From: an uncultured Serinicoccus sp.
Lineage (GTDB): Bacteria; Actinomycetota; Actinomycetes; Actinomycetales; Dermatophilaceae
NCBI RefSeq assembly: GCF_947500995.1
Contig: NZ_CANMUA010000006.1
Location: 62,001-126,000, forward strand
Length of the DNA stretch: 64,000 nt
Direction: 5' to 3'
The notes beneath the pieces are model-generated. The model did no database searches. It worked only from the letters and a program-made list of their open reading frames with translations, and had not been told where the DNA came from. Both the position numbers and the translations under genes were made by a program. Positions 33,733-41,374 of this stretch are shown here, piece after piece. Numbering within the stretch: the first letter of the stretch is position 1; each line of letters begins with the position of its first letter.

Positions 33733-34683
33733 GTGACGGACGAGGCCGAACGCCGTCGGCAGCACGGCACGGCCTACGGCTTCCTCGCCTACCTCCTGTG
33801 GGGCGTCTTCCCGCTCTACTTCGCCGCCCTCCGGCCGTCCGGGCCCTGGGAGATCGTCGCGCACCGCATCGTGTGGACGCTGGTGCTGTGCCTCGCGGTC
33901 CTGCTCCTCACCCGCGACCTGCGCTGGATGGTGCAGCTCGCCCGGACCCCCCGGCGGCTGGGCGGGGTCATGCTCGCCGGCCTGTTCATCGCGGCCAACT
34001 GGGGCATCTACACCTACGCCGTGCTCACCGGGCACGTCACCGAGGCGGCGCTGGGCTACTTCCTCAACCCCCTGGTGACCGTGGCCCTCGGCGTCCTCGT
34101 CCTGCGCGAGCGTCTGCGCAGGCTGCAGTGGGTCGCCGTGGGCATCGGCGCCGCGGCCGCGGTGTACCTCTCCGTGGACTACGGTTCGCCGCCCTGGATC
34201 AGCCTTGCCCTGGCCTGCTCGTTCGCCAGCTACAGCCTGCTGAAGAACCGCCTGGGCGTGTCGCTCAGCCCGCTGCGCTCGCTCGTCGGTGAGACGGCGA
34301 CGGTGCTGCCGCTGGCGCTGCTCATTCTGTGGTGGCTCGACCAGACCGGGCAGACCACGTGGGGCGGCGACGGCGAGCTGCACACCGTCCTGCTCATGTC
34401 GACCGGCCTGGCCACCGCCGTACCGCTGCTGCTCTTCGCCGCCGCGGCGAGCCGGGTGCCGCTGTCGACGATCGGCCTGCTGCAGTTCCTCACCCCCTTC
34501 CTGCAGCTGCTCACCGGCGTCCTGCTGCTCGGCGAGCACGTGCCCGCCTCCCGCTGGGTCGGCTTCGCCCTGGTCTGGGTCGCCCTGGTCGTCCTGTCCG
34601 CCGACATGGTCCGCCAGGTGCGCCGCACCCGGGCCGAGCGTCGCGCCGCAAGAATGCCCTCATGCGTCGCCAACCCCGAATAA
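33733..34683 (+). CDS. rarD: RarD/EamA-family permease
   Basis: The 316-residue protein has ten TM helices in two EamA repeats. GTAYGFLAYLLWGVFPLYFA, AANWGIYTYAVLTGHVTEAALGYFLNPLV and LSTIGLLQFLTPFLQLL are family hallmarks of RarD (chloramphenicol-sensitive protein). It transports an unknown metabolite. GTG 33733 follows a TAGGAT box (33721-33726) by 6 nt, so the gene has its own leaderless promoter within the korB stop. The last residues RMPSCVANPE lie at the junction with the low-G+C island, so the C-terminus may have been altered by that insertion (inference). Confidence 0.9.
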   Translation: MTDEAERRRQHGTAYGFLAYLLWGVFPLYFAALRPSGPWEIVAHRIVWTLVLCLAVLLLTRDLRWMVQLARTPRRLGGVMLAGLFIAANWGIYTYAVLTGHVTEAALGYFLNPLVTVALGVLVLRERLRRLQWVAVGIGAAAAVYLSVDYGSPPWISLALACSFASYSLLKNRLGVSLSPLRSLVGETATVLPLALLILWWLDQTGQTTWGGDGELHTVLLMSTGLATAVPLLLFAAAASRVPLSTIGLLQFLTPFLQLLTGVLLLGEHVPASRWVGFALVWVALVVLSADMVRQVRRTRAERRAARMPSCVANPE

Positions 34684-36719
34684 TCACGTTTAACTCACCG
34701 CGGGACCCACATCCACAATCTACGGCGCGCCGGCGGTGCAATTTTTCGAATCACATGTATCAGAAGTCAAGTATTGTCTCAGCACCAGGTCGACCGGAAC
34801 CGATCCATAAATAACATCTCGCAGAAAATTTGAACTCCAACTCCATAAACAGTTGGCGTGCGGCCCGTTAGGCATAGCCCAACAGTCCTGAATTGCCTCG
34901 TAAGCAACCTTGGCATGCTCGTCCGCCACCAAGACCGCATCACCATATGGGACTGGAAGGCCAAGCCCACGAGCAAGCCCCTCGGATATCTCGCGGTTTG
35001 CCATCATCGTCGCAAGAAAATCTTGAGCAATAGTCCGATTTGGCCCAAAACTGGAAACGAAAGCAGTGTGTATCATGTAGACCCCTGGAGCGGAATTTCC
35101 GGGCCTAGGGAAGGGTTCAACAGTGACCGAATCGGCTATGGCCGCGTATGAGTGACGTGCTGCCAAGGTGTCGACCAGTACCGCCGCCTCGCCAGTTGCA
35201 AATCTTTCTCGTGCCCTTTCGTGCCCGGGCCCCAATCTTCGAAGGTCAGGGTGCGTCTGCATGCTTTTCCTGAAGCTCTGCAAATTCTTGACCGAGTCGT
35301 TATCCTCCGAGACTCCAATCTCATTTCCCCAGGCCTGGTCATGATCAGCAGTGAACAAGGAGACTCGGAAGTTTTGCAGGAATGGCCACCAAAGGAAGGG
35401 TTCGAGACCCCACTCCGAACTGCTCCTGACCGTCAGTCCTACGTGAGTACGGTTGCTATCAGAAAACTCGTGTGTTGCTCTCATTAGCGCATTAAGAGTC
35501 CTCAATTGGACGCTTCCTAGAAGTTCACGATTTACGTGCAGCACGACTGTATCGAGGGCGACGGGAACCCCATAGTAGGTAGTGCCGTTCTCCAGGCGCT
35601 TCCAATACCGTGAAGTCTCACTTCCTGCAGATATCTCCCTTGCGGGCGATATCGCTCGTATGGCTTCGGCGGCAGCCAACTCCCCGCACCAGTCGTCGGC
35701 TCCCACTATCGCGTCTAGAACACGCGTTGTTTTCGCATCGAAGCCCGCCTTTAACGCCGCCCTCAATTGGCGTCCGCCTGAATGTTTCAAATGTATAGCA
35801 CGGACCCCAAAGTCGGCTTCCAACTCCCGTCGAACGCCCTCAAGACCCGCCTTTAAATCCACCTCACTCGCAATGGAGAAGGTTCTTGCAAACTCTTCTA
35901 GGCGTAGATGCCTGTTCCTTCTCCAACGCCTGCCATTATTATCTGTATAAGCAATAGACAAGGACACTGAGTCCGATGATGCTCTTCCCACTACATGCTG
36001 GCCGGGATTGGCAGAGCGTTGGTAGAAGTATGATTGCTGCACACCAGCCTCGTCATATGTCCTAATCGACACATGCGCAGCTGGAAAGTTGGAGATATTA
36101 GACAGCTTCACCAACCGAGAATCCAAGAGCCAGGCGGAGATTTGAGACGCATGTTCGCGGCGAGAGCGTCGCTGTTCCTCCTCGCGCTGACGGTAGAGTT
36201 GTCTGAGCTGCGCGACGGTGACGCAAAGACCGACTAGTGCGATGACCGCTCCGGCAACCAAGGCAGCCGTTCTGATCCATTCCATGACCATTGAGGTCCC
36301 CACTTCTGCGGCTTGACTCCTCTTGGACACTTCGGGGGAGACAAGGCGCTGTGACGGAGTGCAGTTCATGTTGTCTGATACGGACTGGACTGATCCTACT
36401 CCAAAGTACCTAATCTAGAGGTAGTTCCAGACGCGAAGCGCATGCTCTGCGAAGGCAGCGGCCAAAGAAGTACTCGCTCTGGGGGGGTGAGGCGAGGCGC
36501 CACTTGCTCGTTATCCCATGTCCGCGGCGTCAAACCTGCAAGAGTGGCGCCGTCAAGAGTGCCGACCCGGTTCACCTCACCGACACTGCTTGTCGTCCTC
36601 AGGGCGTGCTCTTTCGCCTACGCGGGCTCGGAGCGACCGGCGGACCTCCCGCACGCTCTCGAATCTGGGTCCGCTTTCAGACTGGTCGTCCGTCGCGATG
36701 CGGTGTCGTCGGCCTGCTG
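34684..36719. other. Low-G+C genomic island, about 1.9-2 kb
   Basis: Composition falls abruptly after the RarD stop to around 50 % G+C (sampled lines 43-57 %) and returns to the normal level by about 36.5-36.75 kb. The island holds one gene (34720-36291). The segment 36292-36719 has intermediate composition, no convincing ORF on either strand and no recognisable remnant. No integrase, transposase, tRNA or direct repeat was found at its edges. The window-wide GTATGCC heptamer is absent within it. Confidence 0.7.
34720..36291 (-). CDS. Membrane-anchored protein with solute-binding-like domain (island gene)
   Basis: This 523-residue protein (from ATG 36291; RBS GGGGA 5 nt upstream; in-frame ATG at 36369 lacks an RBS) has one TM helix (about 8-29) followed by a strongly basic segment, RQREEEQRRSRRE, which predicts the C-terminus inside the cell. 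A beta-rich domain (about 48-134; SWLLDSRLVKLSNIS, TDNNGRRWRR) follows. Residues about 139-509 read like a family-1 solute-binding protein: DLKAGLEGVRRELEADFGV, YYGVPVALDTVVLHVNREL, FATGEAAVLVDTLAAR, VEPFPRPG, LGLPVPYGDAV, and an MBP-like W-S-S-N-F-L-R-D-V-I tail. No ABC genes lie nearby. About 50 % G+C versus about 73 % around it points to transfer. A ligand sensor is guessed; the function is unknown. Confidence 0.75.
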   Translation of the reverse strand: MVMEWIRTAALVAGAVIALVGLCVTVAQLRQLYRQREEEQRRSRREHASQISAWLLDSRLVKLSNISNFPAAHVSIRTYDEAGVQQSYFYQRSANPGQHVVGRASSDSVSLSIAYTDNNGRRWRRNRHLRLEEFARTFSIASEVDLKAGLEGVRRELEADFGVRAIHLKHSGGRQLRAALKAGFDAKTTRVLDAIVGADDWCGELAAAEAIRAISPAREISAGSETSRYWKRLENGTTYYGVPVALDTVVLHVNRELLGSVQLRTLNALMRATHEFSDSNRTHVGLTVRSSSEWGLEPFLWWPFLQNFRVSLFTADHDQAWGNEIGVSEDNDSVKNLQSFRKSMQTHPDLRRLGPGHERARERFATGEAAVLVDTLAARHSYAAIADSVTVEPFPRPGNSAPGVYMIHTAFVSSFGPNRTIAQDFLATMMANREISEGLARGLGLPVPYGDAVLVADEHAKVAYEAIQDCWAMPNGPHANCLWSWSSNFLRDVIYGSVPVDLVLRQYLTSDTCDSKNCTAGAP

Positions 36720-36761
36720 CACGCGGTGCAATTTTGCACACCGTGCAGGGTTTCGTATGCT
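36720..36761 (+). promoter_or_regulatory. TetR operator and promoter of the TetR/MMPL operon
   Basis: A 26-bp imperfect palindrome (36720-36745) has half-sites CACG-cg-GTGCAA and TTGCAC-ac-CGTG. It overlaps a promoter formed by TTGCAC (36734-36739), a 16-nt spacer and TATGCT (36756-36761). Transcription would start at about 36768, directly at GTG 36769. The arrangement fits negative autoregulation of the regulator-exporter pair (inference). Confidence 0.7.
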
Positions 36762-36768
36762 CAAGGGC

Positions 36769-37437
36769 GTGACTGTGCGATCGGACTCCGCGGGGGGCCG
36801 CGGGCCCGACCCCGCGGCGCCGGGCCGCCGCGAGCTCAACAAGGTGCGCACCCGCGAGGCGATCGTCGGGGCGCTGCGCGAGCTGGTCGCCGAGGTCCCC
36901 GCCGCGGACGTCACCGTGGACCAGGTCGCCGAGCGGGCCGGGGTGTCCCGCCGCACCTTCTTCAACTACTTCGGCAGCATCCCCGCGGTGCTCAGCGCCG
37001 TCTTCGCCGACCACGCGGCCGCGATGATCGCCCGGCTGGACCCCGAGGTCATCGGTGACGACCCCGTCACCGCCCTGCGCGGACTGACCCGCACGCACGG
37101 CATCCCCGAGGACCTGCTCGGCTGGTTCGTCGCCCTCAACCGCCACGCCGCGGACACCGACGCGACGGTCCTCCTCGAGCGCACGGTCTGGGCCGACATG
37201 GCCGCGTGGCTGCGCGAGCGCCTGCACGACACGCTGCCCGAGGCCGACCCGCTCTTCGTGGCCACCCTGGCCTCGGCCGTCATGAGCTGCTTCCAGGCCA
37301 CCGAGGAGGCGTGGCTCAAGGATCTCGACGTCGACCGTCCCCAGCAGCTCTCCCCCGCCGACGTCACCCGCTTCCACGACCACCTGGACCGCGCCCTCGG
37401 CCTGCTGGCCGACGGCTGGCGCTCCCCCTCCGCCTGA
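36769..37437 (+). CDS. TetR-family transcriptional regulator of an MMPL exporter
   Basis: The 222-residue repressor has a TetR helix-turn-helix at about residues 20-65: REAIVGALRELVAEVPAADVTVDQVAERAGVSRRTFFNYFGSIP (as TREAIVGALREL and VSRRTFFNYFGS blocks). The C-terminal ligand domain includes HRHAADTDATVLLERTVWADM-type helices. GTG 36769 is chosen since the -10 box TATGCT covers the alternative ATG 36757 and the message would start at 36768. It precedes the MMPL gene by 18 bp and a 26-bp palindrome lies over its promoter, so it should control both genes. Confidence 0.85.
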   Translation: MTVRSDSAGGRGPDPAAPGRRELNKVRTREAIVGALRELVAEVPAADVTVDQVAERAGVSRRTFFNYFGSIPAVLSAVFADHAAAMIARLDPEVIGDDPVTALRGLTRTHGIPEDLLGWFVALNRHAADTDATVLLERTVWADMAAWLRERLHDTLPEADPLFVATLASAVMSCFQATEEAWLKDLDVDRPQQLSPADVTRFHDHLDRALGLLADGWRSPSA

Positions 37438-37455
37438 CCCACCGAAAGGACCACC

Positions 37456-40233
37456 GTGGCCACCCTGCTGCACCGACTGGGGCGCTGGTGCGCCCAGCAC
37501 CGCCTGGGCGTCGTCGCCATCTGGGCCGCCGTGCTCGGACTCACCGTCACCGGCATGCTCACCATGGCCAAGCCGCTGTCCAACGAGTTCTCCATCCCCG
37601 GCAGCCGCTTCGAGGCGGTCCTGGAGACGCTGCAGGAGGAGATCCCGGACGCCGCGGGCACGACGGGCACCGTCGTGTTCCGCAGCGACGACGGCTTCAC
37701 CGACGCCCAGCGCTCGGCCGTCGCCGACGCCGTGCAGGAGTGGGAGGAGCTGGACGGCGTCACCGCGGTCGACCCGTTCGAGGCCCAGGACCAGCTCGAC
37801 GCCACCCAGGGCGACCTCGAGGACGGGCGGAGCGAGCTCGCCGACGCCCGCGAGCAGCTGGCGGACGGACGTGACCAGCTGGAGCAGGGACGCGCCGACC
37901 TCGAGCAGGCCCGGCAGGAGCTGACCGACGGGCGTGCCCAGCTCGAGGAGGGGCAGGACGAGCTCGACGCGCAGGCCGCCACCCTCGAGGAGTCGCAGGC
38001 CGAGCTGGACGCCCAGCTGGAGCAGCTCGAGGCCGGTGTCGCCGCCGGGCAGGTCCCGCCGGAGGCCGAGCAGCAGGCCCGCGCCGAGATCGCGGCGGGG
38101 CAGGCGCAGCTCGACGCCGGCCGGGAGCAGCTGGCCGCCGCCCAGGCCGAGATCGACGCCCAGCGCGAGCAGCTCGAGGCCGGCGAGGAGGAGCTCGCCT
38201 CGGGCGAGGAGGAGCTGGAGAGCAGCGCCGCCGAGCTGGAGGACGGGGAGGCCGAGGTCGCCCAGGGCGAGGAGGACCTGGCCGCGGCCGCCCGCCTCGC
38301 CGACCTCACCGACGGCTTCCGGGTCGTGAGCGAGGACGGGACCACCGCGCTCACCCAGGTCTCGGTCGCCGACGCCGAGGGCTTCATCCCGCCGGAGACC
38401 ACCGAGGCCATCCAGCGCATCGGCAACGACGTCGAGAGCGAGGGGGTGCAGGTCGACTTCTCCAAGGAGATCACCGACGACCTGTCCAGCCTGCTCGGGC
38501 CGGGCGAGGTCATCGGCCTGGTCATCGCGGCCGTCGTGCTGCTCGTCATGCTGGGCAGCCTCATCGCCGCCGGGCTGCCGATCCTCATGGCCCTGGTCGG
38601 CGTCGGGGTCGGGCTGACCGGCGCCCTCGCCCTCTCCGCGTTCATCGACATGCAGTCGATCACCCCGGTGCTGGCGCTCATGCTGGGCCTCGCGGTGGGG
38701 ATCGACTACTCCCTGTTCCTCATCAACCGGCACCGTGAGCAGCTACGCCGCGGTATGCCGGTCGCCCCCTCGATCGCGCTCGCGGTGGGCACCTCCGGCA
38801 ACGCGGTGACCTTCGCCGGCCTGACCGTCATCATCGCCCTCGTCGCGCTCACCCTCACCGGCATCCCCTTCCTCGGCATCATGGGCATCGTGGCGGCGGC
38901 GACGGTCGCCATCGCCGTCCTGGTCGCCATCACCCTCACCCCGGCCATGCTCTCGCTCATGGGTGAGCGGGTGCTGCCCCGGCGGGCGCGCTCCGGCGCC
39001 GTCCAGGGGCGCCACGAGGAGTCCCCGACCGAGCAGGCCGACGACCTCGGCCGCGGGTGGGCCGCCCGCGTGCAGCGCCACCCGTGGCTCTCGCTGGCGG
39101 GGGTCCTCCTCGTCGTCGGCGCACTGGCATGGCCCACCGCGCAGCTGCGCCTCGGGCTGCCGGACGGCGGGACCGAGCCCGCCGGCTCCACGGCATACAC
39201 CACCTATGACACCGTCCGGGAGGAGTTCGGTGCCGGGGCCAACGGCCCGGTCCTCGTCGTGGCCGAGCTGGACGAGCCGGTCGCCGAGGGGGACACGGCG
39301 CTCTTCACCACCCAGGCCGACCTGGGCGAGGAGCTGGCCGCCGCCGACGGGGTGGAGCAGGTGCTGCCGGCCGGCGTCAACGACGACCGTGACGTCCTCG
39401 CGTTCCGGGTGCAGCCCGAGGGTGGCCCGGCCGACGCCTCCACCGAGGCGCTCGTCGACCGCCTCGGCCCCGCGGTCGAGCAGATCGGGCAGGACCAGGG
39501 CGCGACCCTGGGGCTGACCGGCCAGACCGTGGCGAACATCGACGTCTCGGAGCAGCTGGCCGACGCGCTGCCGATCTACCTCGTCGTCGTCGTCGGACTC
39601 TCCCTCATCCTGCTGCTGCTCGTCTTCCGGTCCGTCGTCGTGCCGCTGCTGGCGACCGGTGGGTTCCTGCTGAGCATCGGTGCCGCCTTCGGTGCCGTCG
39701 TCGGGGTCTACCAGCTGGGCTTCGCCTCCAGCTTCTTCGGGGTCAACGAGGCCGGCCCGATCCTGTCGTTCCTGCCGATCCTGCTCATCGGGATCCTCTT
39801 CGGCCTCGCCATGGACTACCAGGTCTTCCTGGTGTCGGCGATGCGCGAGGAGCACGTGCACGGGCGGGAGGCCCGGGACGCGGTCGTGGCCGGCTTCAAC
39901 CACAGCGCGCGGGTCGTCACCGCCGCGGCGATCATCATGATCTCGGTCTTCGCCGGCTTCGTGTGGGCGCACCTGACGATGGTGCGACCCATCGGCCTGG
40001 GCCTGGCCGTCGGTGTCCTCGTCGACGCCTTCCTCGTGCGGATGACGCTGACCCCGGCGGTCATGTCGTTGCTCGGCGAGCGGGCGTGGTGGCTGCCGCG
40101 CTGGCTGGACCGGATCCTGCCCGACGTGGACGTCGAGGGCGCCAACCTCGAGCGTCACCTCGGGACGTCGACCGGAGCCGGTGAGCAGAGCGACCCGCCC
40201 GGTCAGGAGGCGGAGCCCGCCCCGACCCGCTGA
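37456..40233 (+). CDS. MMPL-family exporter with a long coiled-coil loop
   Basis: A 925-residue RND-type MMPL transporter with two six-TM halves. TM1 is near residues 17-37, then an outer loop that contains about 165 residues of heptad-like coiled coil (about 112-280) with repeated Q-L-x-x-G-x-x-x-L units. AVGIDYSLFLINRHREQL and GLAMDYQVFLVSAMREEH are the paired D-Y motifs of the proton relay. Mycobacterial MMPL proteins export lipids; drug export is also possible. GTG 37456 has GAAAGGA upstream. Its last 31 nt overlap the converging DUF1648 gene. Confidence 0.9.
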   Translation: MATLLHRLGRWCAQHRLGVVAIWAAVLGLTVTGMLTMAKPLSNEFSIPGSRFEAVLETLQEEIPDAAGTTGTVVFRSDDGFTDAQRSAVADAVQEWEELDGVTAVDPFEAQDQLDATQGDLEDGRSELADAREQLADGRDQLEQGRADLEQARQELTDGRAQLEEGQDELDAQAATLEESQAELDAQLEQLEAGVAAGQVPPEAEQQARAEIAAGQAQLDAGREQLAAAQAEIDAQREQLEAGEEELASGEEELESSAAELEDGEAEVAQGEEDLAAAARLADLTDGFRVVSEDGTTALTQVSVADAEGFIPPETTEAIQRIGNDVESEGVQVDFSKEITDDLSSLLGPGEVIGLVIAAVVLLVMLGSLIAAGLPILMALVGVGVGLTGALALSAFIDMQSITPVLALMLGLAVGIDYSLFLINRHREQLRRGMPVAPSIALAVGTSGNAVTFAGLTVIIALVALTLTGIPFLGIMGIVAAATVAIAVLVAITLTPAMLSLMGERVLPRRARSGAVQGRHEESPTEQADDLGRGWAARVQRHPWLSLAGVLLVVGALAWPTAQLRLGLPDGGTEPAGSTAYTTYDTVREEFGAGANGPVLVVAELDEPVAEGDTALFTTQADLGEELAAADGVEQVLPAGVNDDRDVLAFRVQPEGGPADASTEALVDRLGPAVEQIGQDQGATLGLTGQTVANIDVSEQLADALPIYLVVVVGLSLILLLLVFRSVVVPLLATGGFLLSIGAAFGAVVGVYQLGFASSFFGVNEAGPILSFLPILLIGILFGLAMDYQVFLVSAMREEHVHGREARDAVVAGFNHSARVVTAAAIIMISVFAGFVWAHLTMVRPIGLGLAVGVLVDAFLVRMTLTPAVMSLLGERAWWLPRWLDRILPDVDVEGANLERHLGTSTGAGEQSDPPGQEAEPAPTR

Positions 40234-41198
40234 CCCGCGGCGCGCAGCAGCGTCCGGGCGCCGACCCGCGCGGCCTGGTCACCCTCGGTGATCCGCAGCG
40301 CGAGCCGGCGCCCGGTGCGCAGGTAGACCACGATGCCGGGACCGCCCCGGTCCACGATGTAGGCGGTGCGGTCCGGGAGGGCCCGCAGCCCGATCCCGCC
40401 CCAGTGCATCGGGTCGAGGTCCTGGACGTCCGCCCCGGCGACCTGCTCGGCGCGCACGCGGGCCACCGGCACCGGCAGCACCCGCGACCGCACCCGGAGC
40501 CCGTCCTCGTCGACCTCGACGGTGACGGCCGACCAGAGCAGCGCCAGCCCGCCCGCGCCCAGCCCGGTGACGAGGACGACCGCGAGCAGCACCACGCCCT
40601 CGCCGGCCACGACCAGCACCACCGCGACGAGGGCGAACAGCACGAGCAGGCCGACGGCCAGCACCGTCAGGGTCCGGGACGAGACGTCCGAGGCCCACGG
40701 GTGCACCGGCTCCACCGCCCGGCCACGCACCGGCTGCACGCGGGAGCGCTCGGGGACCAGGTCGGCCAGCTCCTGCGCGCTCGGCACCCACCGGCCGTGC
40801 ACGGCATACCCCACGAGCCCGGCGAGCAGCGCGCCCAGGACGGCCAGCAGCGGCCACCCCTCGCGGACGCCCTCAGGGCCGTCGACGCCCACCCGCCACG
40901 CGGTGACGACATAGAGCAGGACCGCACCCCAGGAGACCGCCGCGAGCGCCGTGAGCACCCAGCGGCCCCAGCTCGGCGGGACCAGGCGGCGCGCGACGGA
41001 GGCGACGGCCGCGAGGACGGTGCACACCACCACGGTCGCGAGGACCCCCGCGACGAAGCCCGGCCCGCTCGCGAAGCCGTCGGGCGCCCGGCCCGACCAG
41101 TGCGTCGGGACGCGGTCCGGGGGCGGCACGACGGTCAGGGCGAGCAGCAGGGCCGCCAGCGGCAGGATCGCCCAGAGTCCGGCCAGGGTGCGGCGCAC
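40203..41198 (-). CDS. DUF1648-type membrane protein
   Basis: The 331-residue protein has about six TM helices. The N-terminal DUF1648-like block reads VPPPDRVPTHWSGRAPDGFASG with the conserved P-x-H-W, followed by a short helix pair and a C-terminal cytosolic beta domain (WSAVTVEVDEDGLRVRSRVL) with DPMHWGGIGLRALPDRTAYIV that resembles bacterial PH-like domains. The function is unknown. GTG 41198 has AAGGAGA 7 nt upstream, so the open frame to 41285 is not used. The region 41199-41374 before the PhoX gene carries both divergent promoters. Confidence 0.8.
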   Translation of the reverse strand: MRRTLAGLWAILPLAALLLALTVVPPPDRVPTHWSGRAPDGFASGPGFVAGVLATVVVCTVLAAVASVARRLVPPSWGRWVLTALAAVSWGAVLLYVVTAWRVGVDGPEGVREGWPLLAVLGALLAGLVGYAVHGRWVPSAQELADLVPERSRVQPVRGRAVEPVHPWASDVSSRTLTVLAVGLLVLFALVAVVLVVAGEGVVLLAVVLVTGLGAGGLALLWSAVTVEVDEDGLRVRSRVLPVPVARVRAEQVAGADVQDLDPMHWGGIGLRALPDRTAYIVDRGGPGIVVYLRTGRRLALRITEGDQAARVGARTLLRAAGQRVGAGSAS

Positions 41199-41374
41199 GT
41201 CCGGTCTCCTTCCGGTCGGGGGGAGGTCCAGCGTAGTCGCCGCGACCGGCGCGAAGACGTCACCGGCTCGACCGCAAGCCTTCACCTCGACGACGCCGGG
41301 AGGGACATCGACCGGGCCTAGGTTCGCAGACGTCCGGGGTCACGGCCCGGACCGTCCCGAACGGAAGGACCCTC

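Noticed and set aside
34684-36719. Prophage, integrative element or insertion sequence
   Set aside because: No integrase, transposase, terminal inverted repeat or direct repeat was found at the island edges, and no tRNA lies next to it.
36442-36768. N-terminal extension of the TetR gene (longer open frame)
   Set aside because: It runs through the promoter and operator and has no family similarity; the TetR domain starts after GTG 36769.
37795-38295. Minisatellite in the MMPL gene
   Set aside because: The approximate 21-nt periodicity reflects heptads of the coiled coil and is imperfect at DNA level.
41270-41340. Pho box before the PhoX gene
   Set aside because: Only one CTTCACC half-match was seen, without a second 11-nt repeat at the right distance.
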